A DNA stretch of 64,000 nucleotides from Natronocalculus amylovorans (GCF_023638035.1 NZ_JAKRVX010000001.1:682001-746000); one strand, 5' to 3'; numbered from the stretch's first letter, positions 32,436 through 42,283 are shown. The notes: generated by a model not told the origin, from the sequence alone. Made by a program: numbers and translations.

Positions 32436-33604
32436 TTGCAAAGTTTGGAGGTACGAGCCTTGGAAGCGGTGACCGAATTAACCGTGCCGCAGACTCGATT
32501 GCAAAAGCGGTCGACGCAGGCCACGAGATTGCTGTTGTTGCGAGTGCAATGGGATCGACAACGGACGATTTACTCGACGAAATCCAGTTTGAAGCGGCCG
32601 ACGCGGATCGGGCGGAGATTGTTTCAATGGGTGAGCGAACGAGCGTTCGGATGTTAAAAGCAGCACTTACCGCTCGTGGTGTTAACGCACGATTCCTAGA
32701 GCCAGGAACCAAAGAATGGCCAATCATTACCAATGATCTCGGTGAGGTCGATGTTGAGGCAACCGTTGCTCGTGCCGAAGAGCTTGCATCCGAACTTGAC
32801 AATGTTGTGCCGGTAATCACAGGCTTCCTTGCACAAAATCACGATGGAGAGATAACTACACTGGGCCGTGGCGGCTCAGACACCACTGCTGTGATGCTTG
32901 GGAAGTACATGAACGCGGATGAGGTCGTTATTGTGACCGACGTTGAGGGAGTTATGACTGGTGATCCTCGTGTCGTCGAGGGTGCACGAAATGTTGGTCA
33001 GATCACGGTAGACGAACTCCGAAATCTTTCTTTCCGTGGTGCAGAGGTTGTCGCACCGAGCGCGCTCTCGTATAAATCGGGTGATATGGGAGTTCGCGTT
33101 GTTCATTATCAACACGGTGATCTACTTACTGGTGGGACTCGAATTGAAGGGCAGTTCGAGAATCTTATCGACATGCGCGAAACTCCACTTGCATGTCTGA
33201 CTGTTGCGGGACGTGCGATGCGGAACCGGCCGGGAATCCTCGCAGAGCTTTCGACTGCACTTCGAGGATCAGACATTAACGTTGACTGTGTTGCAAGCGG
33301 AATGGACTCGATTACCTTCTACGTTGATGCAGAGGAATCAGAGGAAGCGGAGGCAGTTCTTCATGAAGAGGTTGTTGCAGATGAAACACTTTCGAGCATC
33401 ACTGTTGATGATGGTGTTGCAGTCATCCGCGTAACTGGTGGGGAACTGCCGAACCGACCTGGTGTTGTCCGTGATATTCTTACACCGATCGCCGATGCAG
33501 GAATCAACCTCCACGATGTTATCACGAGTGCAACATCTGTTGCGCTGTTTGTCGACTGGGAGGACAGAGAAGACATCCTCGAAATCGTCCAATCCGAGTT
33601 CTGA
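32426..33604 (+). CDS. lysC: Aspartate kinase
   Basis: A 392-residue amino-acid kinase with VAKFGGTSLG at the N-terminus, the substrate loop MGERTSVRML, GFLAQNHDGEITTLGRGGSD and the nucleotide-binding VIVTDVEGVMTGDP. Two C-terminal ACT domains follow (about 265-392). It phosphorylates aspartate as the first step to lysine, methionine and threonine. ATG 32426 sits 7 bases after GGAGG; the ATG at 32420 would be too close to it. Feedback control through the ACT domains is expected from the family. Confidence 0.93.
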   Translation: MRVVAKFGGTSLGSGDRINRAADSIAKAVDAGHEIAVVASAMGSTTDDLLDEIQFEAADADRAEIVSMGERTSVRMLKAALTARGVNARFLEPGTKEWPIITNDLGEVDVEATVARAEELASELDNVVPVITGFLAQNHDGEITTLGRGGSDTTAVMLGKYMNADEVVIVTDVEGVMTGDPRVVEGARNVGQITVDELRNLSFRGAEVVAPSALSYKSGDMGVRVVHYQHGDLLTGGTRIEGQFENLIDMRETPLACLTVAGRAMRNRPGILAELSTALRGSDINVDCVASGMDSITFYVDAEESEEAEAVLHEEVVADETLSSITVDDGVAVIRVTGGELPNRPGVVRDILTPIADAGINLHDVITSATSVALFVDWEDREDILEIVQSEF

Positions 33605-33765
33605 CAGCGGTCGTTGTACAGGTTTAGACGGTGGCGATGATAACTATACATCGTACATTCTTTTTATCCGCCAGATCACGATTTTTGTACTTTTAGCGTC
33701 CGTCCGCACAGTATTCTCCATACACCGTCGCTGAATATTTTCACAGTTTGGCTCATTATTCTTTT

Positions 33766-35154
33766 ATGAACTCATCTCCCGATCGAGGTCGTCAAACGGT
33801 CCGATCGTACAAGGCAAAAGCAGTTGAACCAATCTCACTCCTCGCAAAACCGGATCGAGAGAGTGCACTCGAAACCGCGGGCTACAACGTGTTCAATCTT
33901 CAGTCGAAAGACGTCTACATGGATCTGCTTACTGACAGCGGCACCGGTACCATGAGCGATCGCCAATGGGCAGCACTGCAACAGGGTGACGAGTCGTACG
34001 CTGGCAGCCGAAGTTTTCAGCGACTTCAAAAGAGCGTCCAAGATGTCATGGGATTCGAACATGTCGTTCCGACACATCAAGGGCGTGGTGCGGAGAACGT
34101 CCTCTACGGTGTACTTGTTTCTGAGGGTGAGACCGTTCTCAATAATACACATTTTGACACCACACGTGCACATATTGCGGCACAAGGTGCGGACCCAGTT
34201 GATTGTCCACTCACCACCTCAGCCTCTACTCGGTTTAATGGTGATATGGATCTCGATCGTGCCCGAAACACAGTCGATAAAATCGGTCATGAGTTGGTCC
34301 CAGTCATCGTCCTCACCATTACAAACAACTCCATGGCTGGGCAGCCGGTGAGCATCCAAAATACCCGCGACGTTGCAGCGTTTGCAGCGGAGATTAATGC
34401 AACATTTGTGATTGACGCCTGTCGGTTTGCTGAGAATGCAGCGTTCGTCAAACGACACGAAGATGAGTTTACCGACGCAACCGTTGCTGAAATCGCTCGC
34501 GAACAGCTCTCGTATGCTGATGCAATCACCATGAGCGGGAAAAAAGATGCATTAGCAAACATCGGCGGCTTTGCTGCAATGAACGATCGGACACTCTTTG
34601 AGCGTGCAAAACAGCGAGCAACCTTGTACGAAGGATTTCCAACATATGGTGGCTTGGCAGGACGGGATCTGCATGCAATGGCAGTTGGCCTCAGAGAAGC
34701 AGTAACCAGTGAGTACGTGTTCGATCGGATCGATCAGGTTGCAGAGCTTGGGGGGCTTCTTCGTAACGCCGGCCTTCCGGTGTATGAGCCGTTTGGTGGT
34801 CATGCGGTGTACGCAAATGCAAACGAACTGTATCACCACATTCCACGATCGGAGTTTCCTGGTCAACGATTAGTTTGTGAACTGTACCGAGAGGGTGGTG
34901 TCCGAACCGTTGAACTCGGACAGTTCGCATTCCCGGGCACCGATCGACCGGACTTCGTTCGATTCGCACTCCCTCGCCGAACCTATTTCCGCGAGCATCT
35001 CGAACACGTTGCTCAAACTGCACGTCGAGTTATTTCGGCTGCAGACAGCACTGTTGGACTCACAGTTACAGAGACACCGGGAATGCCCGAGCTCAGACAC
35101 TTTTCGGCACGACTTGAGCCTGTTTCGAATGCGGTTGAATCAACTGCTGACTAG
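33766..35154 (+). CDS. tnaA: Tryptophanase / beta-eliminating PLP lyase
   Basis: A 462-residue fold-type I PLP enzyme. It has the family opening YKAKAVEPISLL, the NLQSKDVYMDLLTDSGTG block, GDESYAGSRSF, PTHQGRGAENVL and the PLP lysine in TMSGKKDALANIGG. The closest families are tryptophanase and tyrosine phenol-lyase; both release pyruvate and ammonia from an aromatic amino acid. I prefer tryptophanase but cannot exclude the lyase. ATG 33766 is chosen. It is flanked by unrelated genes. Confidence 0.88.
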   Translation: MNSSPDRGRQTVRSYKAKAVEPISLLAKPDRESALETAGYNVFNLQSKDVYMDLLTDSGTGTMSDRQWAALQQGDESYAGSRSFQRLQKSVQDVMGFEHVVPTHQGRGAENVLYGVLVSEGETVLNNTHFDTTRAHIAAQGADPVDCPLTTSASTRFNGDMDLDRARNTVDKIGHELVPVIVLTITNNSMAGQPVSIQNTRDVAAFAAEINATFVIDACRFAENAAFVKRHEDEFTDATVAEIAREQLSYADAITMSGKKDALANIGGFAAMNDRTLFERAKQRATLYEGFPTYGGLAGRDLHAMAVGLREAVTSEYVFDRIDQVAELGGLLRNAGLPVYEPFGGHAVYANANELYHHIPRSEFPGQRLVCELYREGGVRTVELGQFAFPGTDRPDFVRFALPRRTYFREHLEHVAQTARRVISAADSTVGLTVTETPGMPELRHFSARLEPVSNAVESTAD

Positions 35155-35177
35155 CCACCGATACACCGATCGTACAG

Positions 35178-35843
35178 CTACTGCCCCGCAGAAAGGCGAT
35201 CAGCAAGCGACGCTGGCAACCCGACCGCTTGTATCTCTGCAGCCACGGTTTCAATATCGTACGGAACACGATGTAGCTCAACAGCAAGCGTCTCTGTATC
35301 AACCACGGCATATGCTGCCCGTGGGTCGCGATCGCGTGGCTGCCCAACACTGCCTGGATTAAGAATTACTCCTCCGTCAACACGCTCCATTGCTTGCTTG
35401 TGTGTATGGCCCATAATTAGTATGGATGCCTCCGCTCGCTCCAATAGCTGTGAGGTAAATTGGTGTGGATAGACGTACCGATCGGGGTCAGACGGATGTC
35501 CGTGAACCACCAGTACATCACCATCTGTAAGCCGCTGCTCTGTCGGAAGCGACCGGAGCCATTCGACCTCGTCAGGCTGAAGCTGCTTTGTTGTGTACTC
35601 AATTCCAGCTCTCGCGCTTCCTGTAAAATTGAACGGCGTCTCAGCCGTGGCTGCTCGATCGTGGTTGCCTGCGATCGTCACATCACTGTTGTCTCGTACC
35701 CACCGGACGCACGTACTCGGCCACGGATTATATCCAACAATATCTCCTGCACAGACAAGCCGATCGATCGAAGGGAGATCATCATGAACCGCCTTGAGCG
35801 CTGGCCAGTTGCTGTGAATATCTGAGAGGACACCAAGCCGCAT
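35178..35843 (-). CDS. Calcineurin-like phosphoesterase (YfcE/MJ0936-like)
   Basis: A 221-residue metallophosphoesterase: LGVLSDIHSNWPAL, CAGDIVGYNPWP, IAGNHDRAAT, VVHGHPSD and ILIMGHTHKQAM provide all metal ligands. The pattern NPGSVGQPRDRDPRAAYAV is typical of this subgroup. ATG 35843 (MRLGVLSDIH) fits the first strand; the frame extends to 35864. It is a paralogue of the gene at 48257-49006. Substrate unknown (cyclic nucleotide or other phosphodiester). Confidence 0.9.
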   Translation of the reverse strand: MRLGVLSDIHSNWPALKAVHDDLPSIDRLVCAGDIVGYNPWPSTCVRWVRDNSDVTIAGNHDRAATAETPFNFTGSARAGIEYTTKQLQPDEVEWLRSLPTEQRLTDGDVLVVHGHPSDPDRYVYPHQFTSQLLERAEASILIMGHTHKQAMERVDGGVILNPGSVGQPRDRDPRAAYAVVDTETLAVELHRVPYDIETVAAEIQAVGLPASLADRLSAGQ

Positions 35844-35925
35844 GCTCACTAGCTGTTGTCTCAACCCACTTAAAAAATAGTCTCAGTGCTGACTCAAAAA
35901 CGATAGTCTCAGCGCTTGCTCGACC

Positions 35926-36519
35926 TTATTGCCCGTTTTCAATCGCAACAGAGACGCCTTCTTGAGTCACTGTTACACCCGCTGCACAGACTGCGTGCTC
36001 AAACGTGGCGTCATACAATTCCATTGCAACGCCGCTTGCGTCCGTTGCATCCAAGGTATACTTCGACGGTGTGTTGCGCTCGTATGTCGCAACAAGTGTT
36101 GGCTCTGTAACCGTTTCAACGTGTAGTGCATCGTGTCGAACTGTTGCAATCACTGCCGAATCTTCATACACAACGCCAGCGATTCGGGGCGTATTGTAGT
36201 CGTCCTTCTCGAAATCGAGCGCAAGCAGACTCAGCGCCAGTGCATCACGCGCTGGATACCCGAGTTCGATTTTTTCTGCGATCGGATCTACATGCGAGCC
36301 GTTTCCAACAACCGCAACCGTTGTTTGCTCTGACGGTGACGTGACTGTTCGCACACAGTTGTAGGACACGTATGGGTTGTCAGTCTCGGGCGCATCCGGT
36401 GTTGGACCAACGGTTACCCTCCCATTGCGATCAATAATCTGTCGGTTGGGAAACGATCGCGACGATACTCGATAGCCACCGATGCCTGGACCAACAACAA
36501 CAAACCGTCCAATGTACAT
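35926..36519 (-). CDS. purO: IMP cyclohydrolase, archaeal type
   Basis: A 197-residue PurO with the family start [20 protein letters not shown] and [20 protein letters not shown], then [10 protein letters not shown] and [20 protein letters not shown]. It closes FAICAR to IMP in the last step of purine synthesis, replacing PurH cyclohydrolase in archaea. It is a single gene. The 203-base gap upstream, up to the tRNA, is AT-rich and shows no gene. Confidence 0.92.
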   Translation of the reverse strand: MYIGRFVVVGPGIGGYRVSSRSFPNRQIIDRNGRVTVGPTPDAPETDNPYVSYNCVRTVTSPSEQTTVAVVGNGSHVDPIAEKIELGYPARDALALSLLALDFEKDDYNTPRIAGVVYEDSAVIATVRHDALHVETVTEPTLVATYERNTPSKYTLDATDASGVAMELYDATFEHAVCAAGVTVTQEGVSVAIENGQ

Positions 36520-36722
36520 GGGCGATGGTTTGATGCATGAATAGTAGTATCTACCGATCTAAAAAACGAATTGTAGACATAAACTTGTACAAATTTATCT
36601 ATTCCAACGGTACTCTTGAGCTAAACAAGGTATACAAACTGTTAGTGTAAAGAGCGCTATACACCACCAAGACGCAGTGGAAACGACAACGTTTAGTTAT
36701 CGAGTACCGTCACTGAAAATGA

Positions 36723-36795
36723 AGTCCCATGGGGTAGAGGCCAATCCTGTTGCCTTCTGGGGGCAACGACCGCGGTTCGAATCCGTGTGGGACTA
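36723..36795 (+). tRNA. tRNA-Gln, anticodon CUG
   Basis: A 73-base cloverleaf. Acceptor AGTCCCA (36723-36729) pairs with TGGGACT (36788-36794), with discriminator A at 36795. The D-arm starts GGGGTAGAGGCC. Anticodon stem TTGCC (36750-36754) pairs with GGCAA (36762-36766), with loop TTCTGGG and anticodon CTG at 36757-36759. The T-arm is CGCGG-TTCGAAT-CCGTG. CCA is not encoded. The sequence closely follows known haloarchaeal tRNA-Gln. A TATA-like TTTAGTTATC lies about 25 bases upstream. The 3' end overlaps the stop codon of the opposite gene by 3 bases. Confidence 0.95.
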
Positions 36796-37323
36796 TTCGT
36801 TTACTCTTTCAGACTCACTCTCTTCAGACCGATCGGTCTCGGTTGCTGCAGCCGAAATATCGTAAATAACCCGTTCAAGCTCCTGTTTGCGGCGCTTTTT
36901 TGCCAATCGATCGATCACCGGAGCAAACAGCCCACCAAACGTGTACTCCGAGTGAATAACGACAATCGTTGAGTCACCGTTCTCGATCGCCTCAATCTCC
37001 GCGAGCTCATCTGGGCCATGTGCGGCTGCGTATAAGGAATCATGCGTTTCGTGTAGCGTTATCGTCGTCTCTACCGTTTCAAACGGACCATCTGCCTCCG
37101 TCGCTTGGCGGTACTCATATCCATCGGGCCGCATTTTAACAATAACAACAAAATCGGTGTCGATCACTGGTGAAGATGCGGTTACTCGCCATCCATCTGT
37201 GTCTTCGACAACAGTGTCGACATCATATGTCCCACCAAACTCAATAACCGATCGGGGTGAAAGAACGTCTGCGACTCGGTCATACGAAGCAGGTACCGAC
37301 CCGGAGACTGTTACTTCGAGCAT
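36793..37323 (-). CDS. SRPBCC (START/Bet v1-like) domain protein
   Basis: A 176-residue single-domain protein beginning LEVTVSGSVPASYDRVADVL, with central strands GWRVTASSPVIDTDFVVIVK and DSTIVVIHSEYTFGGLFAPV, then a C-terminal helix KKRRKQELERVIYDI and an acidic tail. This is the polyketide-cyclase/SRPBCC pattern of a ligand-binding cavity. The ligand is unknown. Its TAG stop lies within the last three bases of tRNA-Gln on the other strand. Confidence 0.82.
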   Translation of the reverse strand: MLEVTVSGSVPASYDRVADVLSPRSVIEFGGTYDVDTVVEDTDGWRVTASSPVIDTDFVVIVKMRPDGYEYRQATEADGPFETVETTITLHETHDSLYAAAHGPDELAEIEAIENGDSTIVVIHSEYTFGGLFAPVIDRLAKKRRKQELERVIYDISAAATETDRSEESESERVNE

Positions 37324-37397
37324 GTGCTAATTGTATGGGCTCACGTACAATAATGAGTGTGTCACAGAACTGTCTCTTATTCCTGACTATCACAAAA

Positions 37398-37418
37398 CTC
37401 CATACGAAACAAAGGGGT
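37398..37418 (+). repeat. Distal ORB-like element
   Basis: CTCCATACGAAAC followed by AAAGGGGT lies in the 129-base gap between the SRPBCC and cgi121 genes, 7.4 kb right of the core. The GAAACAAAGGGGT half is perfect while the CACTGG part is altered. It points right like all right-side elements. Confidence 0.6.
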
Positions 37419-37452
37419 ACGAGATGTCTTCACAACCCACAACCGAATTGTA

Positions 37453-37977
37453 TTATTTGTTGACATCAAGTAATGCAACACGCTCAAGCACAACGGCTTC
37501 ACGATCGCCGTCTACAACGGATAGCTCACTCTCTGAAATGTCATAGAACCGGTCTACAACTGTTGTATCATACGAATCCAACGTAGATGCGTTGGTAATA
37601 TAGTCTTGTAACTGTGTCACAGCCTGTCGGATGTCACTCAATCGTTCCGTAGAACCTGATTTTCCACTGATAACAATAACAATCGGTTGCGGATCATCAG
37701 ATTCACTGACCCCCATTTCCAGTGCATCTGTGATCTGTCTTCGCCCCGCTGCATAGAGCAGTATTTCGACTGCTTGATCGCGAGCAACATTCTCGCCGCG
37801 GTCGAATGCTCGGTCAGTAAGTTCCACCGATCGCATGAGATGCCGTTTAGAGACCACATATGCAGGATCAAACGCTTGGATGACTGTCCCAGTCTCCTCG
37901 CTGATTGACTGAACTCTGCGCAAAAATGAATCAAGATCGGAGATGGTCGCTGTTCCCTCAACAATCTGTACGCTCAT
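37453..37977 (-). CDS. cgi121: KEOPS complex subunit Cgi121
   Basis: A 174-residue protein with the Cgi121 core: [39 protein letters not shown] and [18 protein letters not shown] makes N6-threonylcarbamoyl-adenosine in tRNAs, and Cgi121 presents tRNA to Bud32. Its ATG overlaps the hel308 stop (ATGA, 37974-37977), so the two are translationally coupled, as I recall in other haloarchaea. The other KEOPS genes are not in this window. Confidence 0.88.
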   Translation of the reverse strand: MSVQIVEGTATISDLDSFLRRVQSISEETGTVIQAFDPAYVVSKRHLMRSVELTDRAFDRGENVARDQAVEILLYAAGRRQITDALEMGVSESDDPQPIVIVISGKSGSTERLSDIRQAVTQLQDYITNASTLDSYDTTVVDRFYDISESELSVVDGDREAVVLERVALLDVNK

Positions 37978-40406
37978 TCAAAATCACCCAAACTTGCTTG
38001 CCCACCCGAATTTGTCTGTGACGTGGATTCGGACTCCTCATCAGTGACGTCAGAAGTATCCGGAGCGACAGCCGATCGAACTGACGGCTCAATCTCTCGT
38101 ACATCAGCCATTGATGGATTTTCCCTGCCAACATTTTCTAAAATAGTTTCAGCGGTCTTCCGTCGACCACGGAGTGCGCCGAGAATGACGCCTTTCTCCG
38201 CGTCACGTAGGTCGGTTCGGCTCTCGACACCTGCTTCATACAACCGGCGTGCTCGCTTTCGGCCAATGCCACGAACACCAGCTAGGTCAAGTAGCTCATC
38301 GCGGACACCGTACTCAATTCGCTTCTTTGCCTCTCTGACTGCAATATTCGACCCAAGCTCCAGTGTTCCAGCAAGCTCCTCTGCAGCGCCGAGTAACCAC
38401 TGAGCGGTCTCGACTTTTCCACGGATATCACCCGGTCCAACACCGTAGCGATCAGTAATGCGGTCCTCATCGACTTCTAACGCCCAATCTTCGAGCAGTC
38501 GAGCAGTTTTCAACGCCGACAGCCACTCTTCAAACCGAACATCCTCAAACTCCGATGGAACCTGTCCCAAAAACTCCGACTCTCGTTCGTAACAAAGCTC
38601 CGTGTAGGTACTTTTGTCACCGGATTTGAGGTAGAGCTGGTACATATCCGGTGTGCGACTCACGAGATGGTAGAGCCCAAGCGGTGTTGGCCGATCGATT
38701 GTCTCTTGATCGTCGGCATTGCCGGTCTCCTGTTGGTCAGTTTCACGCAGATCAGATGCGGTCGAAAATGCGGTTTCCAGCTCGCCATCTGGCGGTGTTG
38801 GCTTCGATCGGCGTACTGCCGTCGTGGCTCCCTCTTCAAACGATCGCAGCCCATCAATGATCTCTGCGGCGCTCATCGGATCAAGATACAGCCGCGACAC
38901 TGTGTGACCGATCGGCGTCGCGCTGAGACTGTCGCCGTCTCGCTCAATGAACTCGTTGACGTCCAAATACGCGAGCACCGAATCAGTGACCTGCTCAAGC
39001 CGACCAAACTCGCCGCCTGCGTCAGTTTGGGTTGCGTACAATGTCCCATCCAGAAACTCCAATAAGCCTTCTTTCGTTGTTGCAAAGCCGGATGCGATTG
39101 TTGCCAGCACGTGCGTCCGCAGCGCTGGTTCGGCAGCCAATTTTGACTGAACTGCCTCCGGCTCCGCCCAAATGTACCGCTCAAACAGCTCATCCATCTC
39201 ATCGGCACTTTTCGCTAACAACACTGCTTCACCGTAGGGATCGAGCCCGGGACGGCCAGCGCGCCCACACATCTGATGAATCTCAAGGACAGCAAGCGGT
39301 TTCATCCCGCCATACTCACCATCATACCGCCGCCAATCCCGAATAATCACACGTCGACTTGGCGTGTTGACACCTGCGGCAAGCGTTGGTGTTGCTGCGA
39401 TCACTTTGAGCAGCCGATCGCGAAATGCATCTTCGACGATCGACCGATGTTCGGCTGCTAATCCAGCGTGGTGAAACGCTGCACCCTTTTCAACCACACG
39501 CGCAAGGGTATCACTTGTCTCCGCGTCAGAGACATCTCGAATCGCATCCGCAAGCTCCGATAACGAAGATCGCTCCGAATCTGTGAGATGCCGTTTTGTT
39601 ACTCCTGCTTGTCGCTTTGCCGCCGACTCTGCATTTCGACGGGAGTTGACAAATACGAGCGTTGAACCACCATCCGAGAGCGTATCATCAACGATCGCCT
39701 CCGTTTGCCGATCGTGCGATCCGGTTGGGAGTGCTGTTTGGCTTCCATCGTCGAAGTTGATCGCACTCCCGTAGTGGACACCAGTGCGGAGTTCGATCGG
39801 CCGCCAATCAGACTGTACCAAGGTCGCATCAAGCCAGTCTGCAACCTCTGATGCATTTCCGACTGTCGCAGAAAGCGCAACGGTTTGCAGGCCAGGGTTT
39901 ACTGTTCGCAGTTTTGCGAGCGTTACTTCGAGGGTTGGGCCTCGGTGACGATCGTCAACGAGATGCACCTCATCGGCGACAACGCAGGAGAGATCAGCGA
40001 TCCATGGGGCGTTATTTCGAAGCAGCGAATCAACCTTCTCGGACGTCGCGACAATAATATCCCGGGTTGCGAGCCACTCACCGCTGGATTCGTAGCTTCC
40101 AGTGGAAACACCAACCGAGAACCCGTGTTTCTCCCACTTTTCAAATTCGGATTTCTTCTCGCTTGCAAGCGCTCGAAGCGGAACGATGTAGAGCGCTTTT
40201 CCACCACGCTCGATCGCAGAGAGCATTGCCAACTCCGCAATGAGCGTTTTTCCGGATGCAGTCGGAACCGATGCAACAATGCTTTCGCCAGTTGTCAAGC
40301 CAGCATCGACCGCCTCCGCTTGCGGTGGATACAGCTCTTCAATGCCGTCGTCTGCGAGCTGTTCGGAGATCCCCGATGGCAAGCCAGGAATCGAAGCTGG
40401 ATTCAT
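37974..40406 (-). CDS. hel308: ATP-dependent DNA helicase Hel308
   Basis: An 810-residue superfamily 2 helicase: Q-motif region [11 protein letters not shown], Walker A VPTASGKT, motif [13 protein letters not shown], motif [12 protein letters not shown], motif IV-like [16 protein letters not shown] and motif [14 protein letters not shown]. The ratchet domain follows, with a helix-hairpin-helix [19 protein letters not shown] (about 706-724). The last residues QASLGDFE contain QxxLxxF, a PCNA-binding motif. It acts at stalled forks. It is upstream of and overlapping cgi121. Confidence 0.95.
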   Translation of the reverse strand: MNPASIPGLPSGISEQLADDGIEELYPPQAEAVDAGLTTGESIVASVPTASGKTLIAELAMLSAIERGGKALYIVPLRALASEKKSEFEKWEKHGFSVGVSTGSYESSGEWLATRDIIVATSEKVDSLLRNNAPWIADLSCVVADEVHLVDDRHRGPTLEVTLAKLRTVNPGLQTVALSATVGNASEVADWLDATLVQSDWRPIELRTGVHYGSAINFDDGSQTALPTGSHDRQTEAIVDDTLSDGGSTLVFVNSRRNAESAAKRQAGVTKRHLTDSERSSLSELADAIRDVSDAETSDTLARVVEKGAAFHHAGLAAEHRSIVEDAFRDRLLKVIAATPTLAAGVNTPSRRVIIRDWRRYDGEYGGMKPLAVLEIHQMCGRAGRPGLDPYGEAVLLAKSADEMDELFERYIWAEPEAVQSKLAAEPALRTHVLATIASGFATTKEGLLEFLDGTLYATQTDAGGEFGRLEQVTDSVLAYLDVNEFIERDGDSLSATPIGHTVSRLYLDPMSAAEIIDGLRSFEEGATTAVRRSKPTPPDGELETAFSTASDLRETDQQETGNADDQETIDRPTPLGLYHLVSRTPDMYQLYLKSGDKSTYTELCYERESEFLGQVPSEFEDVRFEEWLSALKTARLLEDWALEVDEDRITDRYGVGPGDIRGKVETAQWLLGAAEELAGTLELGSNIAVREAKKRIEYGVRDELLDLAGVRGIGRKRARRLYEAGVESRTDLRDAEKGVILGALRGRRKTAETILENVGRENPSMADVREIEPSVRSAVAPDTSDVTDEESESTSQTNSGGQASLGDFE

Positions 40407-40513
40407 TGCTTGCAGTTGGCCCGTCTCTCGGTTTAAATTGTCGGACTCGGTGAGTGTGGTGGCTTGCGCTGACTGTCGGCATTGCTTTGTAGCCGGCTGT
40501 CAAACGGCTGGGT

Positions 40514-40756
40514 ATGAGGATCGAATTCGATCGAGATACCTGCATTGGCATGTACCAATGTGTCGACGAATGGGCGACATTCGAGAAGAATATGGATGAC
40601 GGAAAGGCCGACCTCGCTGGAAGCGAAGAGACTGAAGAGGATTTGTTTGTCCTCGAAGTACCGGAAGACGAGGAGTTTGATGCGGAGTTCGCCGCACGTG
40701 TCTGCCCGGTTGATGCGATTCGTTTGTACGACGATGACGGCGAACAGGTTGTCTAA
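40514..40756 (+). CDS. Small single-cluster ferredoxin (CX5C...CP type)
   Basis: An 80-residue acidic ferredoxin. The cluster ligands visible are C10 and C16 in RDTCIGMYQCVDEW, and the Cys of ARVCPVDAIRLYDD near residue 64. The second Cys of the usual CxxCxxC triplet is missing (Met-Tyr in its place). Three Cys in a CX5C...CP pattern is the 3Fe-4S arrangement of many P450-associated ferredoxins. An acidic insertion (about 25-55) lies between the motifs. Its electron partners are unknown. It is divergent from hel308 with a 107-base gap. The 237-base gap after it has a small hairpin (ACCTATT/AATAGGT) near 40900. Confidence 0.85.
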   Translation: MRIEFDRDTCIGMYQCVDEWATFEKNMDDGKADLAGSEETEEDLFVLEVPEDEEFDAEFAARVCPVDAIRLYDDDGEQVV

Positions 40757-40983
40757 CGCGTTATAAAACGGCGTGGTTTTATGATTTAAATTGCTGTTCT
40801 GGGTGCCTCAAAAAATAAAGAGAGAGCACGGTAGAGAGAAATCGTATGTCAATGGATCGGTGACATGACCGTTTCGTATCGACAGACGCACGTACCTATT
40901 TTGGGGCCTCAATAGGTCCGCACGCAGTCGTAGGAATCGATCAATGTTTAATTCATATCCGTTTCCCAAAATCTGAGAAGCGC

Positions 40984-41004
40984 CAACAAACTGCTAGTTT
41001 GTTG
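40984..41004. terminator. Hairpin across the metY stop codon
   Basis: The arms CAACAAACT (40984-40992) and AGTTTGTTG (40996-41004) are perfect, with loop GCT. The hairpin spans the TAG stop of the sulfhydrylase gene (40994-40996). No strong T-run follows on the gene strand, so termination is only a possibility; mRNA 3'-end protection is another. Confidence 0.4.
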
Positions 41005-42283
41005 CTGAGACGATCGCTTGATCTAAATCTCCAATAATATCGGAAACATTCTCGATCCCAACTGAAAGCCGGACCATATCGTCGGTCACACCCGCAGCAA
41101 GCTTCTCCTCATCAGACAGCTGTTGATGTGTTGTTGATGCTGGATGAATAACGAGTGTTTTTGCATCGCCAACGTTGGCAAGCAGCGATGCTAACTCGAC
41201 GTTTTCAACAGCGCCTTTTGCAGCCTCATAGCCACCAGCAAGCCCAAACGTAATCATTCCCCCGTAGCCATTTTCAAGATATTTTGAGGCCTCTGCGTGT
41301 GTCTCATGGCCCTCTAATCCTGGGTAGTTCACCCATGAGACGTCAGGATGATCTTCGAGGAACTCTGCAACGGCAAGCGCATTGTCACAGTGTTTCTGCA
41401 TCCGAAGTGGGAGGCTCTCGGATTTTTGGAGGACAACCCATGCATCAAACGGTGACTGTTGATTTCCAAGGTCACGCAATCCGCGTGCGATCGCCGCATA
41501 TGTAAACGCTGCATCGCCAAACGTCTCTGCAAAGTTTACACCATGGTATGCGGGATTTGGTTTCGCAATTTCGGCGTATTTTTCCGCATGCTCGCTCCAC
41601 GGGAACGATCCACCGTCAATCAGCGCCCCACCAACAGTTGAGCCTGAGCCGTGAATCCATTTCGTTGTCGATTCCCACACCAAGTCAGCGCCGTGTTCGA
41701 GCGGTCGGCACAGATACGGCGTTGCAAAGGTGTTGTCAATAAACAACGGTACCCCCTGTTCGTGCGCAATATCGGCGATTCGCTCAATATCCGGCGTTAC
41801 GAGTGCAGGGTTACCGATCGTTTCCAAATGAACGAATGCGGTATCGGCGTCGATCGCGTCTGCATATGCATCATAATCGAGCGTATCAACAAATCGTGTT
41901 GTTACACCACGCCGCTCCACTGTGTGGGTCAGGTACGTGTATGTGCCACCATACAGTGAGGACGAAGAGACAATATTGTCGCCGGCTTCTGCAAGGAGGA
42001 ACGTCGCAAGGTCGAACGATGCCATCCCCGATGCGGTTGCGACTGCACCAACCCCGCCCTCAAGGGATGCTAGCCGCTCTTGGAGCATCCCAACAGTTGG
42101 GTTCATCAGTCGCGAGTAGATGTGCCCCGGCTTTTCAAGTGCAAACTGTGCAGCAGCATCTGCTGCGTCATCAAACACATACGATGTTGTCTGATGGATT
42201 GGTGGTGCACGAGCACCAGTTGTTGGGTCCGGCTCGACACCTGCATGCAAACTTCGGGTTTCAAACTGCTTCTCTTCAGGCAT
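40994..42283 (-). CDS. metY: O-acetylhomoserine sulfhydrylase-type PLP enzyme (MetY paralogue 1)
   Basis: A 429-residue Cys/Met metabolism PLP enzyme with RSLHAGVEPDPTTGARAPPI, ASLEGGVGAVATASGMASFD, the PLP lysine in WESTTKWIHGSGSTVGG and the C-terminal VIHPASTTHQQLSDEE. It makes homocysteine from O-acetylhomoserine and sulfide, or a related reaction. It is very similar to the gene at 46890-48167 but is not next to metX. It is divergent from the metal ABC transporter, sharing a 141-base promoter region. Confidence 0.9.
   Translation of the reverse strand: MPEEKQFETRSLHAGVEPDPTTGARAPPIHQTTSYVFDDAADAAAQFALEKPGHIYSRLMNPTVGMLQERLASLEGGVGAVATASGMASFDLATFLLAEAGDNIVSSSSLYGGTYTYLTHTVERRGVTTRFVDTLDYDAYADAIDADTAFVHLETIGNPALVTPDIERIADIAHEQGVPLFIDNTFATPYLCRPLEHGADLVWESTTKWIHGSGSTVGGALIDGGSFPWSEHAEKYAEIAKPNPAYHGVNFAETFGDAAFTYAAIARGLRDLGNQQSPFDAWVVLQKSESLPLRMQKHCDNALAVAEFLEDHPDVSWVNYPGLEGHETHAEASKYLENGYGGMITFGLAGGYEAAKGAVENVELASLLANVGDAKTLVIHPASTTHQQLSDEEKLAAGVTDDMVRLSVGIENVSDIIGDLDQAIVSATN

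Noticed and set aside
40870-40993. Possible small RNA gene after the ferredoxin
   Set aside because: Only a 7-base hairpin (ACCTATT/AATAGGT) and AT-rich DNA are visible; no promoter/terminator pair supports an RNA gene.
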